DNA of 64,000 bases from contig CAMBDS010000006.1 of the NCBI GenBank assembly GCA_945865405.1, forward strand, positions 44,272 through 108,271. Reading direction: 5' to 3'. Source of the stretch: Caldithrix abyssi DSM 13497 (GTDB taxonomy: Bacteria > Electryoneota > AABM5-125-24 > Hatepunaeales > Hatepunaeaceae). The notes beneath the pieces were generated by a model. The model worked only from the letters and a program-made list of their open reading frames with translations. It had not been told where the DNA came from and searched no databases. The position numbers and the translations under genes are program-made. Shown piece by piece: positions 27,517 to 35,459 of the stretch. Every line of letters starts with the position of its first letter. Within the stretch, counting starts at the first letter, position 1.

Positions 27517-27589
27517 GAGAATTGTCGGGTAAGATTACTCAAGATTGAGTGAAGCTGAGATACCTATGAAAAACAAACAAATCGAAAGG

Positions 27590-28420
27590 TCATGAACTAT
27601 GTTGTTTGGTTGCCTTTCGGAAAACCATCCACTGATATTTGACAGGGAGCCAGCGGTAAAAAAACGGATGCGTCCACGAAATGACCACCACACCACAAAG
27701 CTTCCATGCAGGAAATTCCCGACGTAACTTTTTCCAATATTTCAGAGTACGCCACGCAGTTTTTTGAAAAGAGTGTGTAATGCCACTGGAAATATCCTCG
27801 CTTTTTGTAAGTGTCAAACCTACCCTTTCCGCGGCGGCGATATATTTTCCAGCGGAAAAGAAAGTCTCGGCAGCGGCGATACGGGCCATGCTTTTGAGTC
27901 CTGGAGGATTGTCGCGATCACTTGAGGTGACAATGTCGGCGAGTGAAAAATAACCGCCGGGCTTCAAGACTCGCGCTACCTCAGTAATGAAAGCGCTCTT
28001 ATCTTGGTAATGGAATGCACTCTCAATCGAGTAAATGCCATCGAACGAATTGTTAGCAAAGGGAAGAATTGCAGCATCACCCTGCACAAAACTTAATGTA
28101 TCACTTTTTCTCGGCCGACAAACTGCCAATTGACTCGCGACAAGCTCCAACCCAACTACTTCCGCTCCAGTCTCTTTTGCCGCCTGCTCGGCCGGAGCAC
28201 CTTGGCCGCATCCAATGTCAAGAATCCGGCCCCCTTCACAACCTTGCAATGGCTCAGTGATTTTAGAGACTAATGTTCGCTGCCCGTCAGTATAGTCGCC
28301 TTTGCTACCTTTTGGAAGCCAACCGAGATTGTAATAGCCTGATTCTTCAAATATTGTATCATAAAAACTGCGAAGTGAAGTGTAGTATTCGACAACCTTT
28401 TTATTCTGATTATGGCTCAA
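27590..28420 (-). CDS. Class I SAM methyltransferase next to carotenoid gene
   Basis: This 276-aa methyltransferase has motif I ILDIGCGQGAPAEQAA, acidic loop VVGLELV, the VQGDAAILPFANNSFDGIYSIE post-motif and ARVLKPGGYFSLADI. The layout resembles small-molecule methyltransferases of the sterol/tocopherol/phosphoethanolamine type, including the GYYNLGW N-terminal element. It starts inside the last codons of the CruF-like gene (4-base overlap), so the two are coupled. I infer it may methylate a carotenoid or quinone-type lipid. That rests only on the neighbour. Confidence 0.7.
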   Translation of the reverse strand: MSHNQNKKVVEYYTSLRSFYDTIFEESGYYNLGWLPKGSKGDYTDGQRTLVSKITEPLQGCEGGRILDIGCGQGAPAEQAAKETGAEVVGLELVASQLAVCRPRKSDTLSFVQGDAAILPFANNSFDGIYSIESAFHYQDKSAFITEVARVLKPGGYFSLADIVTSSDRDNPPGLKSMARIAAAETFFSAGKYIAAAERVGLTLTKSEDISSGITHSFQKTAWRTLKYWKKLRREFPAWKLCGVVVISWTHPFFYRWLPVKYQWMVFRKATKQHSS

Positions 28421-29169
28421 GTAGATGAGTTTCCCTGCACCATAACAAAATAATAAATACCCAGCATTCCAATCGCCAGAAGAAGTGCCAATGGTACCAA
28501 CTTACCAAGCGAAAGCTTCCGCAATAGGCCTATAAACTGAAAACTTAACAGCGAAAACATCAATACGGGCAAAAAATATAGCCATCGTGGTTCGGGTTGA
28601 CTTTGAGCTGGAGATCCACTTGATGCGATCATAAAGACGTACAGAGTTACCAAAGCAGTTAGAAACCAGCCGAAAAAGTTTTGGAATGGTATCCCAAACC
28701 ACTTGCCTGGCTTTTGCCAGACCCAGTGGCCAATCTTCACCGCAATCGGATCGATTATGGCATCAACTGCAACCATTAGGAGGCTGACGAGTATTAGCTG
28801 AGGCAAAATACCATGTAAAATTGGGAAGATCATTCCCAAGGCTTCGCCCACAAAGAGACCACTGTAAAGTAGCAATACCCAGGATATCATCACATATATC
28901 GGCAAGCCAAAAGGTAAGACCGGTCCAAGATATCCAGTGTAGGAATATCTTCCAAATGGTATGCCGAATCGTAATCCGATTACTTCGCTAAAATACGGAA
29001 GTATAATACTTACGATTAAAAATACAATCGTTCGCTTCCAGCCAAAAGCGAACGAGCAATGCGAGAGAAACGTCGCCGACAGCAAAACCACAACGGCTAT
29101 CATAAAAGCCTTGCTGGTTGTCCGACCGAGCCACTGAACCAGATTATCGATAAGAGCGGCGATTAACAA
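28417..29169 (-). CDS. CruF-like carotenoid biosynthesis membrane protein (DUF422)
   Basis: This 250-aa protein has about seven transmembrane helices. The family motifs are clear: SEVIGLRFGIPFGRYSYTG with LGPVLPFGLPIYVMISW, then DAIIDPIAVKIGHWVW and WFGIPFQNFFGW. Characterised members hydrate the terminal C-1',2' bond of acyclic carotenoid ends (CruF). No phytoene synthase, desaturase or other carotenoid gene is in the window, so the substrate pathway is not visible. It is coupled to the methyltransferase downstream. Confidence 0.75.
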   Translation of the reverse strand: MLIAALIDNLVQWLGRTTSKAFMIAVVVLLSATFLSHCSFAFGWKRTIVFLIVSIILPYFSEVIGLRFGIPFGRYSYTGYLGPVLPFGLPIYVMISWVLLLYSGLFVGEALGMIFPILHGILPQLILVSLLMVAVDAIIDPIAVKIGHWVWQKPGKWFGIPFQNFFGWFLTALVTLYVFMIASSGSPAQSQPEPRWLYFLPVLMFSLLSFQFIGLLRKLSLGKLVPLALLLAIGMLGIYYFVMVQGNSST

Positions 29170-29256
29170 TAGTGACGAGAGAACGATGCAGATTAGGGCG
29201 TTAGGTGAAATCGATGATCCTATGCGTGTTTACTGCAAGAGTGCCATAGAATGCTA

Positions 29257-30285
29257 TTAAATACTTGTTCTAAGAACATTACTAAGTGAGACAGCGGTAA
29301 ACCAACCACGACTTTGAAGCAATCGACTGTATGATACGGGTGGTCGAAGCTCATCATCCATCAATGTCTCAAGTTGACTTCTAGGTATTGGATTTGCGTA
29401 GGGAAAGACGTCTTTGAATTTCAACGCAGAAACTTTTGAGCTATGACCACAGTAACCGAGATACTCTTCCCGTGTACAACCTATTGTAACACCATATCGT
29501 TCCCAGATATTTGTAGGTGTATCTATAGTAACATCTTCGATTGTACCTTCACCGGCAAGTTCCTGACGGGGACTCGAAGCATAAAATACTACACGCGCCC
29601 CTTTCCAACGTGTCGGAAACTCCGTTCGAATTTCAACGGTTTTTTTACCCAGTAGAATTCGTTCAACGTATTTTGGAGTTATACTCATTAACAATTCTGG
29701 TACTGAATTATCGTTTGGAAGCTGCAATTGGACATGGATGTCAGGTAATTCTTTAATTACTCGTTGTAGTACATCCCTGAATTGCGCGGAGCAAGCGAGT
29801 TCTTTATCGAAAAGCCTGTATTTAATTCCTGCTTCGCCATGACATTTAAATCCATACTTTTCAAAAAACTGCCCATACTCTTCCCACATACTCTCAGGAA
29901 GTGTAAAATGCATAGACTCAGTAAATTGCTTAAAACCCGCCTTATGCCGAAGTTCAAGGGCGACAAGAGCAAGAAGATAATGCCCAAGCCATTTGTGTTG
30001 ATGGCCGGGTGTTATCCTCATGCTACAGAGTTTTGCATCCTCTCCACGCCGGACGACCGCTGAGGCAATGGGCTCTGAATCCGAGTAAATTAGAATAGCC
30101 GATCTTCGGCCACGATCCAACTCGGGCGAGACTTTCTTCTTGAACCAAGCATCGATGCCCGGATAGAGATCCTCGCACTCTTCGATCATCTGTTTTAGAT
30201 GAGAACGCGCAAGAGGGTCGGGTCGTTCAGGTCCACCAAATTTGACGACACTAAGGCCTGATTTGGGTTTAGACACTTTGTACAT
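29257..30285 (-). CDS. GNAT acetyltransferase fused to ASCH/PUA-like domain
   Basis: This is a 342-aa two-domain protein. Residues about 15-160 form a GNAT-type fold: SAILIYSDSEPIASAVV, the acetyl-CoA loop region CSMRITPGHQHKWLGHYLLALVA and an F-x-K-Y-GFK ending. Residues about 205-330 form an ASCH domain: LLMSITPKYVERILLGKKTVEIR, then GARVVFYASSP, GEGTIEDVTI and SALKFKDVFPY. ASCH domains bind RNA or modified nucleobases, and some hydrolyse N4-acetylcytidine. The gene directly abuts the upstream dCTP-deaminase-like gene (0-bp spacing) and shares its AT-richness. Specific substrates are unknown. Confidence 0.72.
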   Translation of the reverse strand: MYKVSKPKSGLSVVKFGGPERPDPLARSHLKQMIEECEDLYPGIDAWFKKKVSPELDRGRRSAILIYSDSEPIASAVVRRGEDAKLCSMRITPGHQHKWLGHYLLALVALELRHKAGFKQFTESMHFTLPESMWEEYGQFFEKYGFKCHGEAGIKYRLFDKELACSAQFRDVLQRVIKELPDIHVQLQLPNDNSVPELLMSITPKYVERILLGKKTVEIRTEFPTRWKGARVVFYASSPRQELAGEGTIEDVTIDTPTNIWERYGVTIGCTREEYLGYCGHSSKVSALKFKDVFPYANPIPRSQLETLMDDELRPPVSYSRLLQSRGWFTAVSLSNVLRTSI

Positions 30286-31455
30286 TTAATTCCAATCTTC
30301 AAATTTCGAAGATAGCTTTAGCTCTTGTTCTTCGTACTTGCTACTGTCTGGGCCAGTAGGCAATGACATCCGATAGTATTCTAACCGTGCCAAGACCTCA
30401 TCATGACGTAAATATGTAGTAACATTATGCCCTCGTACTTCAAAGATGAGGGGCGTACCTCCTACTCGATTTCCAAAGTGCGGATGTGCAAATCCAGCAT
30501 AATGAACGCGAATTTCCCCGAGGCTTTCTGACATGGCTTGACAATATACAGCAATATCGGCTGGCAAGTGTAAGCGTTCATTCGACCTTATGATGTAAAA
30601 ATGATTAGGTTTTATTTCGAGCACACCATCATACAAACTTTCATTCCCTTTTAATTTCTCAGTATCCCAATACTTTTTCGGATCAGGTTTTAACTTGGAA
30701 GAGGTAAGGTCGATTGGATCCTTGACTTTAGATTTTGCATGGAATGCAACAGCATTCTTACCTATTTTGGGATCAGGAGTTAAATTAACCGAGAGTCTTT
30801 CCAGTTTAACAACATCATTAATAGGATTGCCATCTCTATCCAGTAGAAGATTGCCGAAATACTGCAAGTGACTTGATCCAATACGACTATATGAAGGATC
30901 TCCAATGAACAAACGAAGTTGATTTAACGAGACACCTGACTTAACCAATATTCCAAAGGTAATTGGGCTAACTTCAACATAGAGATGAAGCTCATCACAT
31001 TTATGATCATTGTAGGAAGGAACTGAATCGTATAGCTCTGATCTATCACATATTAATCGAGTTAAGACGTCTAATCGTCCAATGCTACTTTTACCTGTAG
31101 CAATTCCAACAATATTGGGATAATTTTTTAAAGATAATCTTTCTTCAAGTTCAATTACATATGTATTCTTTGGCTCTAACAAAAAAGCTCTTGAGATATC
31201 AATTTTCTCGAATCCAAATTCTTGAGAGTGTATAACTTGAGAATAATCGATATTTGACCGTCCTTTGATTCCCCCACCTACTTTCCAAGCACGATTGGTT
31301 AAGTGCAAATCGAATGCAGATGGACCGACATCTTTCTTAACAAGCGCAGTTCCCTCTATCGCTCCTTTAGAAATTAAGTAATGCAGTCCTTCACAAGGCA
31401 CTACTCCAGGCCGAATTGCGGCTGATGATTCTAACTTGATAGAGCTTTGGCTCAT
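30286..31455 (-). CDS. Tandem dCTP deaminase/dUTPase-fold protein
   Basis: This 389-aa protein belongs to the long 2'-deoxycytidine 5'-triphosphate deaminase group (DCD), with two copies of the trimeric beta fold. The first half has GIATGKSSIGRLDVLTRLICD and LYVEVSPITFGILVKSGVSLNQLR, which carries the expected catalytic Glu and the nucleotide-binding Ser/Arg. The second half has IAVYCQAMSESLGEIRVHYAGFAHPHFG and PLIFEVRGHNV. Deaminases of this fold make dUTP in housekeeping metabolism, and some deplete dCTP as anti-phage effectors. The coding sequence is markedly more AT-rich than its neighbours. It is followed without a gap by the GNAT-ASCH gene. Confidence 0.75.
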   Translation of the reverse strand: MSQSSIKLESSAAIRPGVVPCEGLHYLISKGAIEGTALVKKDVGPSAFDLHLTNRAWKVGGGIKGRSNIDYSQVIHSQEFGFEKIDISRAFLLEPKNTYVIELEERLSLKNYPNIVGIATGKSSIGRLDVLTRLICDRSELYDSVPSYNDHKCDELHLYVEVSPITFGILVKSGVSLNQLRLFIGDPSYSRIGSSHLQYFGNLLLDRDGNPINDVVKLERLSVNLTPDPKIGKNAVAFHAKSKVKDPIDLTSSKLKPDPKKYWDTEKLKGNESLYDGVLEIKPNHFYIIRSNERLHLPADIAVYCQAMSESLGEIRVHYAGFAHPHFGNRVGGTPLIFEVRGHNVTTYLRHDEVLARLEYYRMSLPTGPDSSKYEEQELKLSSKFEDWN

Positions 31456-31533
31456 TCAAACACTCCTAAATCGTTAGTGTTAAGCATTGTTCTTACATCA
31501 TAAATTACAAATCAAGATACAAGATTGCCAATA

Positions 31534-32229
31534 TTAAAAAACGCTCCCGACCCAATTCCCCAGAAACGTCATTCGGCCTATCAACAAGCTGATTCTCGCC
31601 ATAACCGTATATCCAAAAGCTGCGCCAAATGCGACCATCAGGACCCAGATACCGATTCGCGCCGTGCCACCGAACCACCCCTTATGCTCTTTGGAAAAGA
31701 AGAAATATATCAGAGACGAAAGTACACCTATCACCAGCAGTGTGTTGGAAAATGACCCACCAAGGTTGAAACCTTGTTTATCGAATACTAAAAGAGGAAT
31801 GAGAGTCGAGCGAATTTGAGCGATAAAATCGGACTGCAAGTACCTCGTCAGGTTGGTACCTGCGGAAAATCCAATGATAAACGCCATAGGCCAACGAGAG
31901 AGCCACGCCGCCTTCGGAACAAGCCTTGTCAACATCATCAGCCCAAGGATCATAGGCAATATCCGCCACCATTTTGATGATGCAGCCATCAGCGTCGCCG
32001 CTTCAGCCTGATTTTCAGCGAACCAGCCCATTGAAGGAGGGTAAATTGCACCGACCATGTTCGGGACCATCGTTGACCAGAAGGCGACAGTCATCCAGTA
32101 TGCGGCAGAGACGCCGACGAACAAATGCTCGGCGAACTTGTAGAAAGGGTTGTCCTTGTAGAGGAAGCTGAAAATCATCAGCGTCAGCAGGCCGCCAACC
32201 CAATAGGTAAATGTTTGTGCGAAGGTCAT
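31534..32229 (-). CDS. Uncharacterised six-helix membrane protein
   Basis: This 231-aa very hydrophobic protein has about six predicted helices, for example FTYWVGGLLTLMIFSFLY, AYWMTVAFWSTMVP, the ILPMILGLMMLTRLVP helix and GIWVLMVAFGAAFGYTVMA. A conserved-looking loop GFSAGTNLTRYLQSDF lies in the middle. I do not recognise the family. It is the last gene of a minus-strand run that includes a NYN-LOTUS protein and two further membrane proteins, and may form a complex with them. That is an inference from order and orientation. Confidence 0.65.
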   Translation of the reverse strand: MTFAQTFTYWVGGLLTLMIFSFLYKDNPFYKFAEHLFVGVSAAYWMTVAFWSTMVPNMVGAIYPPSMGWFAENQAEAATLMAASSKWWRILPMILGLMMLTRLVPKAAWLSRWPMAFIIGFSAGTNLTRYLQSDFIAQIRSTLIPLLVFDKQGFNLGGSFSNTLLVIGVLSSLIYFFFSKEHKGWFGGTARIGIWVLMVAFGAAFGYTVMARISLLIGRMTFLGNWVGSVF

Positions 32230-32263
32230 GAGTAACCTGGTTCTGTCAAGAGATTATTGAAGG

Positions 32264-33622
32264 TTAAAAATACTCCCGTCCGCTTTCGAGACGGGTGATA
32301 ATAGTCTTTGCTTGAGTCATGTAACTTCCCATGCGTTGCTCGAAGAGCAGATCACAGACAGCCTCCGTGACAAGCGGTATCCCGGGAGCCTCGAGGCGGA
32401 TGCCTTTGATATAGGTGATGTGCATTCGCTCAAGAGCTTCAGGCAATTCCACAGCCGGGCTAAGTTGGGACTGGAAGATGTCCCGCACAAACGATGGACG
32501 ACCTTCGTGAAGGAAGCAGAGCCCGATGTTGAGAGTGTAGGTGAGCTTATAGATCGCCTGTGAGGAGATCTCCCAACCTTTTTCGCTCGCCATCAGCTCC
32601 ATGTGCTCGGACATTTGGGAAATTGTCATCGGCGCTTGCTTCAACCGGGTCCAGAGATGGGCAATTAGGGGCAGGCGTCGATCCCATGCTACCCAGGGAA
32701 TCCTCTTGAAGTCGAGGATATCCTTGTATTTACCGAGAACTATCTCGGGAGTTATTGCCGAAGGGTCAAATCGTTGAACGGGGGCTTCTTCATCCTGGGC
32801 AGCGTCACTCGCTGTATTCAGCGAATACTCAACGCCGGGTTCGGGAGGTTCACCACTTGAGAATTGAACAGAACCCGAGTTGACGGCCTCTTCAACGAAG
32901 TCCTTAAAGGTATCGAATCCGAGAGCCTGAAAATCGAAGTCGGGCTTCAACTGCCGGATCATCGAATAGACCCTTGCACCGCGTGTCTCTTCACCCCTGC
33001 GGATGATGGCTGCTACAGCTCGCCTGAGTACATTGAAAGCCTTCGCTCTATCGTCACCCTCGACCTCCTCTACCTCTTCCTCATCGGCAATGGAAGCTTT
33101 CGCTGGAACAGGTTCGGCTTCAGGTGGGACAACGTACGATCTTCCTCGAGGAATCAGGTTGTAGTAGTCGATGAAGATATCGCTGATGCGTCTGAGTGAA
33201 CTACTTGTGCGAGTGGTGATACCGATACAGAGAACGATTTTTCCGCGCCGATGCAACGCCTGTACGAGTGGCACAAAGTCACGATCACCAGAGACAAGGG
33301 CATAGACATCGGCGGAGTACTCGGAATAGCAATGCTCCAGCGCGTCGGTCGTAATCAGCATATCTGCTGTGTTCTTACGCTTTTCATCGGCGTAAGCTTC
33401 TATCATCTCAATGCCTTGCGCGTGGAACTGTGCCACATAAGCCAGGCAAGGTTCGCGGCTCCAATCTGCATACGACTTCGACATTAAAATTACGCCCTCT
33501 TCCCTTACACGGGAGATCAGACGGGACAGTCGAAACGGTGCAAATTCCTGTTCCAAAGGAAAAATTAGATTGGCTGCATCTATAAAAAGGGCTACTTTGG
33601 GAAGACGCTCTATATTTGTCAT
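32264..33622 (-). CDS. NYN-domain (LabA/PIN-like) protein with LOTUS/OST-HTH domain
   Basis: This 452-aa protein is counted from ATG 33622, which has AAGG 5 bases upstream. An in-frame TTG at 33649 is less likely. Residues about 8-160 are a NYN/PIN-like nuclease domain with acidic positions in ALFIDAANLIF, NTADMLITTDALEH and ALVSGDRDFVPLV. Residues about 195-270 are a LOTUS/OST-HTH-like RNA-binding domain (NVLRRAVAAIIRRG, FDFQALGFDTFKDFVEEAV), preceded by an acidic linker. The rest is a helical region of unknown role. Such proteins are thought to cut or bind RNA. It lies between membrane protein genes, which is unusual. Confidence 0.78.
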   Translation of the reverse strand: MTNIERLPKVALFIDAANLIFPLEQEFAPFRLSRLISRVREEGVILMSKSYADWSREPCLAYVAQFHAQGIEMIEAYADEKRKNTADMLITTDALEHCYSEYSADVYALVSGDRDFVPLVQALHRRGKIVLCIGITTRTSSSLRRISDIFIDYYNLIPRGRSYVVPPEAEPVPAKASIADEEEVEEVEGDDRAKAFNVLRRAVAAIIRRGEETRGARVYSMIRQLKPDFDFQALGFDTFKDFVEEAVNSGSVQFSSGEPPEPGVEYSLNTASDAAQDEEAPVQRFDPSAITPEIVLGKYKDILDFKRIPWVAWDRRLPLIAHLWTRLKQAPMTISQMSEHMELMASEKGWEISSQAIYKLTYTLNIGLCFLHEGRPSFVRDIFQSQLSPAVELPEALERMHITYIKGIRLEAPGIPLVTEAVCDLLFEQRMGSYMTQAKTIITRLESGREYF

Positions 33623-33847
33623 TAAAACCTTAAAATTTCTGGATACCAAGGATAGCGATCAGAAGATATCAACAACCGTATCCATCAAGGTATCAATTAT
33701 TTATAATCAGTCGTATCCGACCTGAACCATTCATAGTATTCAAAATCCCAAACATTTGTAACGACCAACATCGAAAGGAAGAATATCAATAAATAAATAA
33801 CCTGAACATTTCTTTTCGACAGTAGAAATCAGAACTTGACAGCTATC

Positions 33848-34744
33848 CTATTTAGATCGATTGAGCTTGTCTCTCTTCTTCTGCACAAAAAATGCGACAT
33901 TTCCGATTATGACAAAGAAAATGATCACAAAATGGGCAATCGTTTGTGGCCCCATCGACTTCACTGCAGTCAGGGAGGTTTCTTTGAATTGGGGGTACTT
34001 GGTAACAAGCGCAGCCTCGTACTCTGCAGCGCCTTGTAAGCCGCCCATGAGCCCGAGGAGCTGTCGTGGGTAATACGGATAAAGAAGAGGCGCTTCAACG
34101 GCTGTCACGCCACCTGAAACGGGAATGTTGCCGCGGTCACCGGCAAACTGAACCCATTCCTTCAAGCCTGGCTTGCCGGATGCGACGGAGAGAATTAAGC
34201 CAAAGTCTTTCAACCCTGTGACGGGACTCATCATCGGGATTGAGTTGACATCTACTCCGGCGGCATCGGTTGTGAACATGCCCTTCAGGTCTGTGTAAAT
34301 CGCGTTGATCAACCCCTGATTACCCGCCTTATAACCAAGCTGTACATAATCTTCGCCGTAACGTTTAGCAGGAAACTCAGGGATGATGACATTCTGAATA
34401 GTCTGATTGGCTTGAGCTTCACCTGTTGCCCAGACAGCGATGATATAGACTTTGTGGTTTAGGTGCAGGCAATGCCTGACAAGGGCGTCGGCCATCGGCT
34501 GATTTTCCGGGACGGTTGCGGGGCCGTAGTCATAGGAGAGCAGAACTCTCGATCCTTCCGGCAGAGATTCGACTTTATCGAAAATCGCCTGAACTACGGG
34601 GGAGGGCCTGACGACAAAAACAAGCTTAAGCATCATCGGGACGATGACAGCGAGTGCGATCAGCACAAAGATGACTCGGCGATCAATTTTCAGCATACGC
34701 TCGAAGAGCGGTAGTTTTTCTTGGGTTGCCATCTTACTTCTCAT
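33848..34744 (-). CDS. Uncharacterised protein with N- and C-terminal membrane helices
   Basis: This 298-aa protein is anchored at both ends: a helix at about 24-45 (VIFVLIALAVIVPMMLKLVFV) and one at about 267-285 (IAHFVIIFFVIIGNVAFFV). The 220 residues between them look like an alpha-beta Rossmann-type domain outside the membrane (SRVLLSYDYGP, KVYIIAVW, DFGLILSVASG, PVSGGVTAVEAPLLYPYY). I do not recognise the family. The gene overlaps the upstream membrane protein by 11 bp. An in-frame ATG at 34732, just past that stop, is an alternative start. The two should be made together. Confidence 0.65.
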   Translation of the reverse strand: MRSKMATQEKLPLFERMLKIDRRVIFVLIALAVIVPMMLKLVFVVRPSPVVQAIFDKVESLPEGSRVLLSYDYGPATVPENQPMADALVRHCLHLNHKVYIIAVWATGEAQANQTIQNVIIPEFPAKRYGEDYVQLGYKAGNQGLINAIYTDLKGMFTTDAAGVDVNSIPMMSPVTGLKDFGLILSVASGKPGLKEWVQFAGDRGNIPVSGGVTAVEAPLLYPYYPRQLLGLMGGLQGAAEYEAALVTKYPQFKETSLTAVKSMGPQTIAHFVIIFFVIIGNVAFFVQKKRDKLNRSK

Positions 34745-35414
34745 GTCCTAAATAACTTCTTTCTACCCCAAGAATAAGTTTGAGGGATGTGCTGATGATT
34801 CCGAGAGCAATACCGATCATGATCGCGCGTTGACCGGCAAGATTGGGGAAGGAGAGTATCCAAGCCGACAGGGTAGGAATGTGAAGGAATTGCAATGGTT
34901 CGGGTAACCAGAACGTCAGGTAATAGCCGAGCGGGGTTCTGCCGACCAAAATGATGAACGCGGCGACCAACAGGATAGTCGCTTCACGAGTTTTAGCGCG
35001 AAATGCCCGATAAGAAGCTGAAGCCACGAAAAACGCGAGCAGACTGAACATTGTCGAAGAAAGCGGCGTGAAGACCGAGTCGTAGATCAGCTTGAACCAG
35101 GTGCCTTCGGCGATGTAATTGCCTTGTAAACCGGGAGCCCCGCCTACCTTGAAAACGCCTACGACAAGCGTGAATAGGAAGCCGAAGAGCGTCACCATCG
35201 AGAAGAATTTGTCCTGATGGTTGCGGGTAATTTTATCCGTATGCACGGCGATCAGGTTGCCTGCTCCAAGAAAGAAGGCAAAAACGGCGATGATGTCGAA
35301 CCATACCGAGAACTCGCTGTCGAGTTCCGGGAATGGCTCGGCGGGGATGAATATCGCCACCAGCAAAGCCATGCCGACAATGAAGGTGATAAGTAAGGGG
35401 ATTTCGCGACGCAT
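34734..35414 (-). CDS. Uncharacterised six-helix membrane protein
   Basis: This 226-aa protein has about six helices, including IPLLITFIVGMALLVAIFIP, FDIIAVFAFFLGAGNLIAVH, FSMVTLFGFLFTLVVGVF and a MIGIALGIISTSLKLILG helix at the end. Charged conserved-looking loops include HTDKITRNHQDKFFS and SASYRAFRAKTREA. I do not recognise it. It is translationally coupled to the double-anchored protein downstream. With that protein, the NYN protein, the 231-aa protein and the DUF6754 protein further upstream, it may build one membrane assembly (inferred). Confidence 0.65.
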   Translation of the reverse strand: MRREIPLLITFIVGMALLVAIFIPAEPFPELDSEFSVWFDIIAVFAFFLGAGNLIAVHTDKITRNHQDKFFSMVTLFGFLFTLVVGVFKVGGAPGLQGNYIAEGTWFKLIYDSVFTPLSSTMFSLLAFFVASASYRAFRAKTREATILLVAAFIILVGRTPLGYYLTFWLPEPLQFLHIPTLSAWILSFPNLAGQRAIMIGIALGIISTSLKLILGVERSYLGHEK

Positions 35415-35422
35415 ATGGCGTT

Positions 35423-35452
35423 AGTTGAAAGTTAAAAGTTGAAAGTTGAAAG
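35423..35452. repeat. Short tandem repeat of AGTTGAA/AGTTAAA units
   Basis: About four imperfect units of AGTTGAAAGT/AGTTAAAAGT in the 45-bp spacer between a secreted protein gene and a membrane protein gene. It looks like slippage-prone intergenic sequence, with no evident function. Confidence 0.6.
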
Positions 35453-35459
35453 TCTGAGA

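Noticed and set aside
30286..31455. Phage origin for the AT-rich deaminase gene
   Set aside because: No integrase, capsid or other phage gene nearby. AT-richness alone is not enough.
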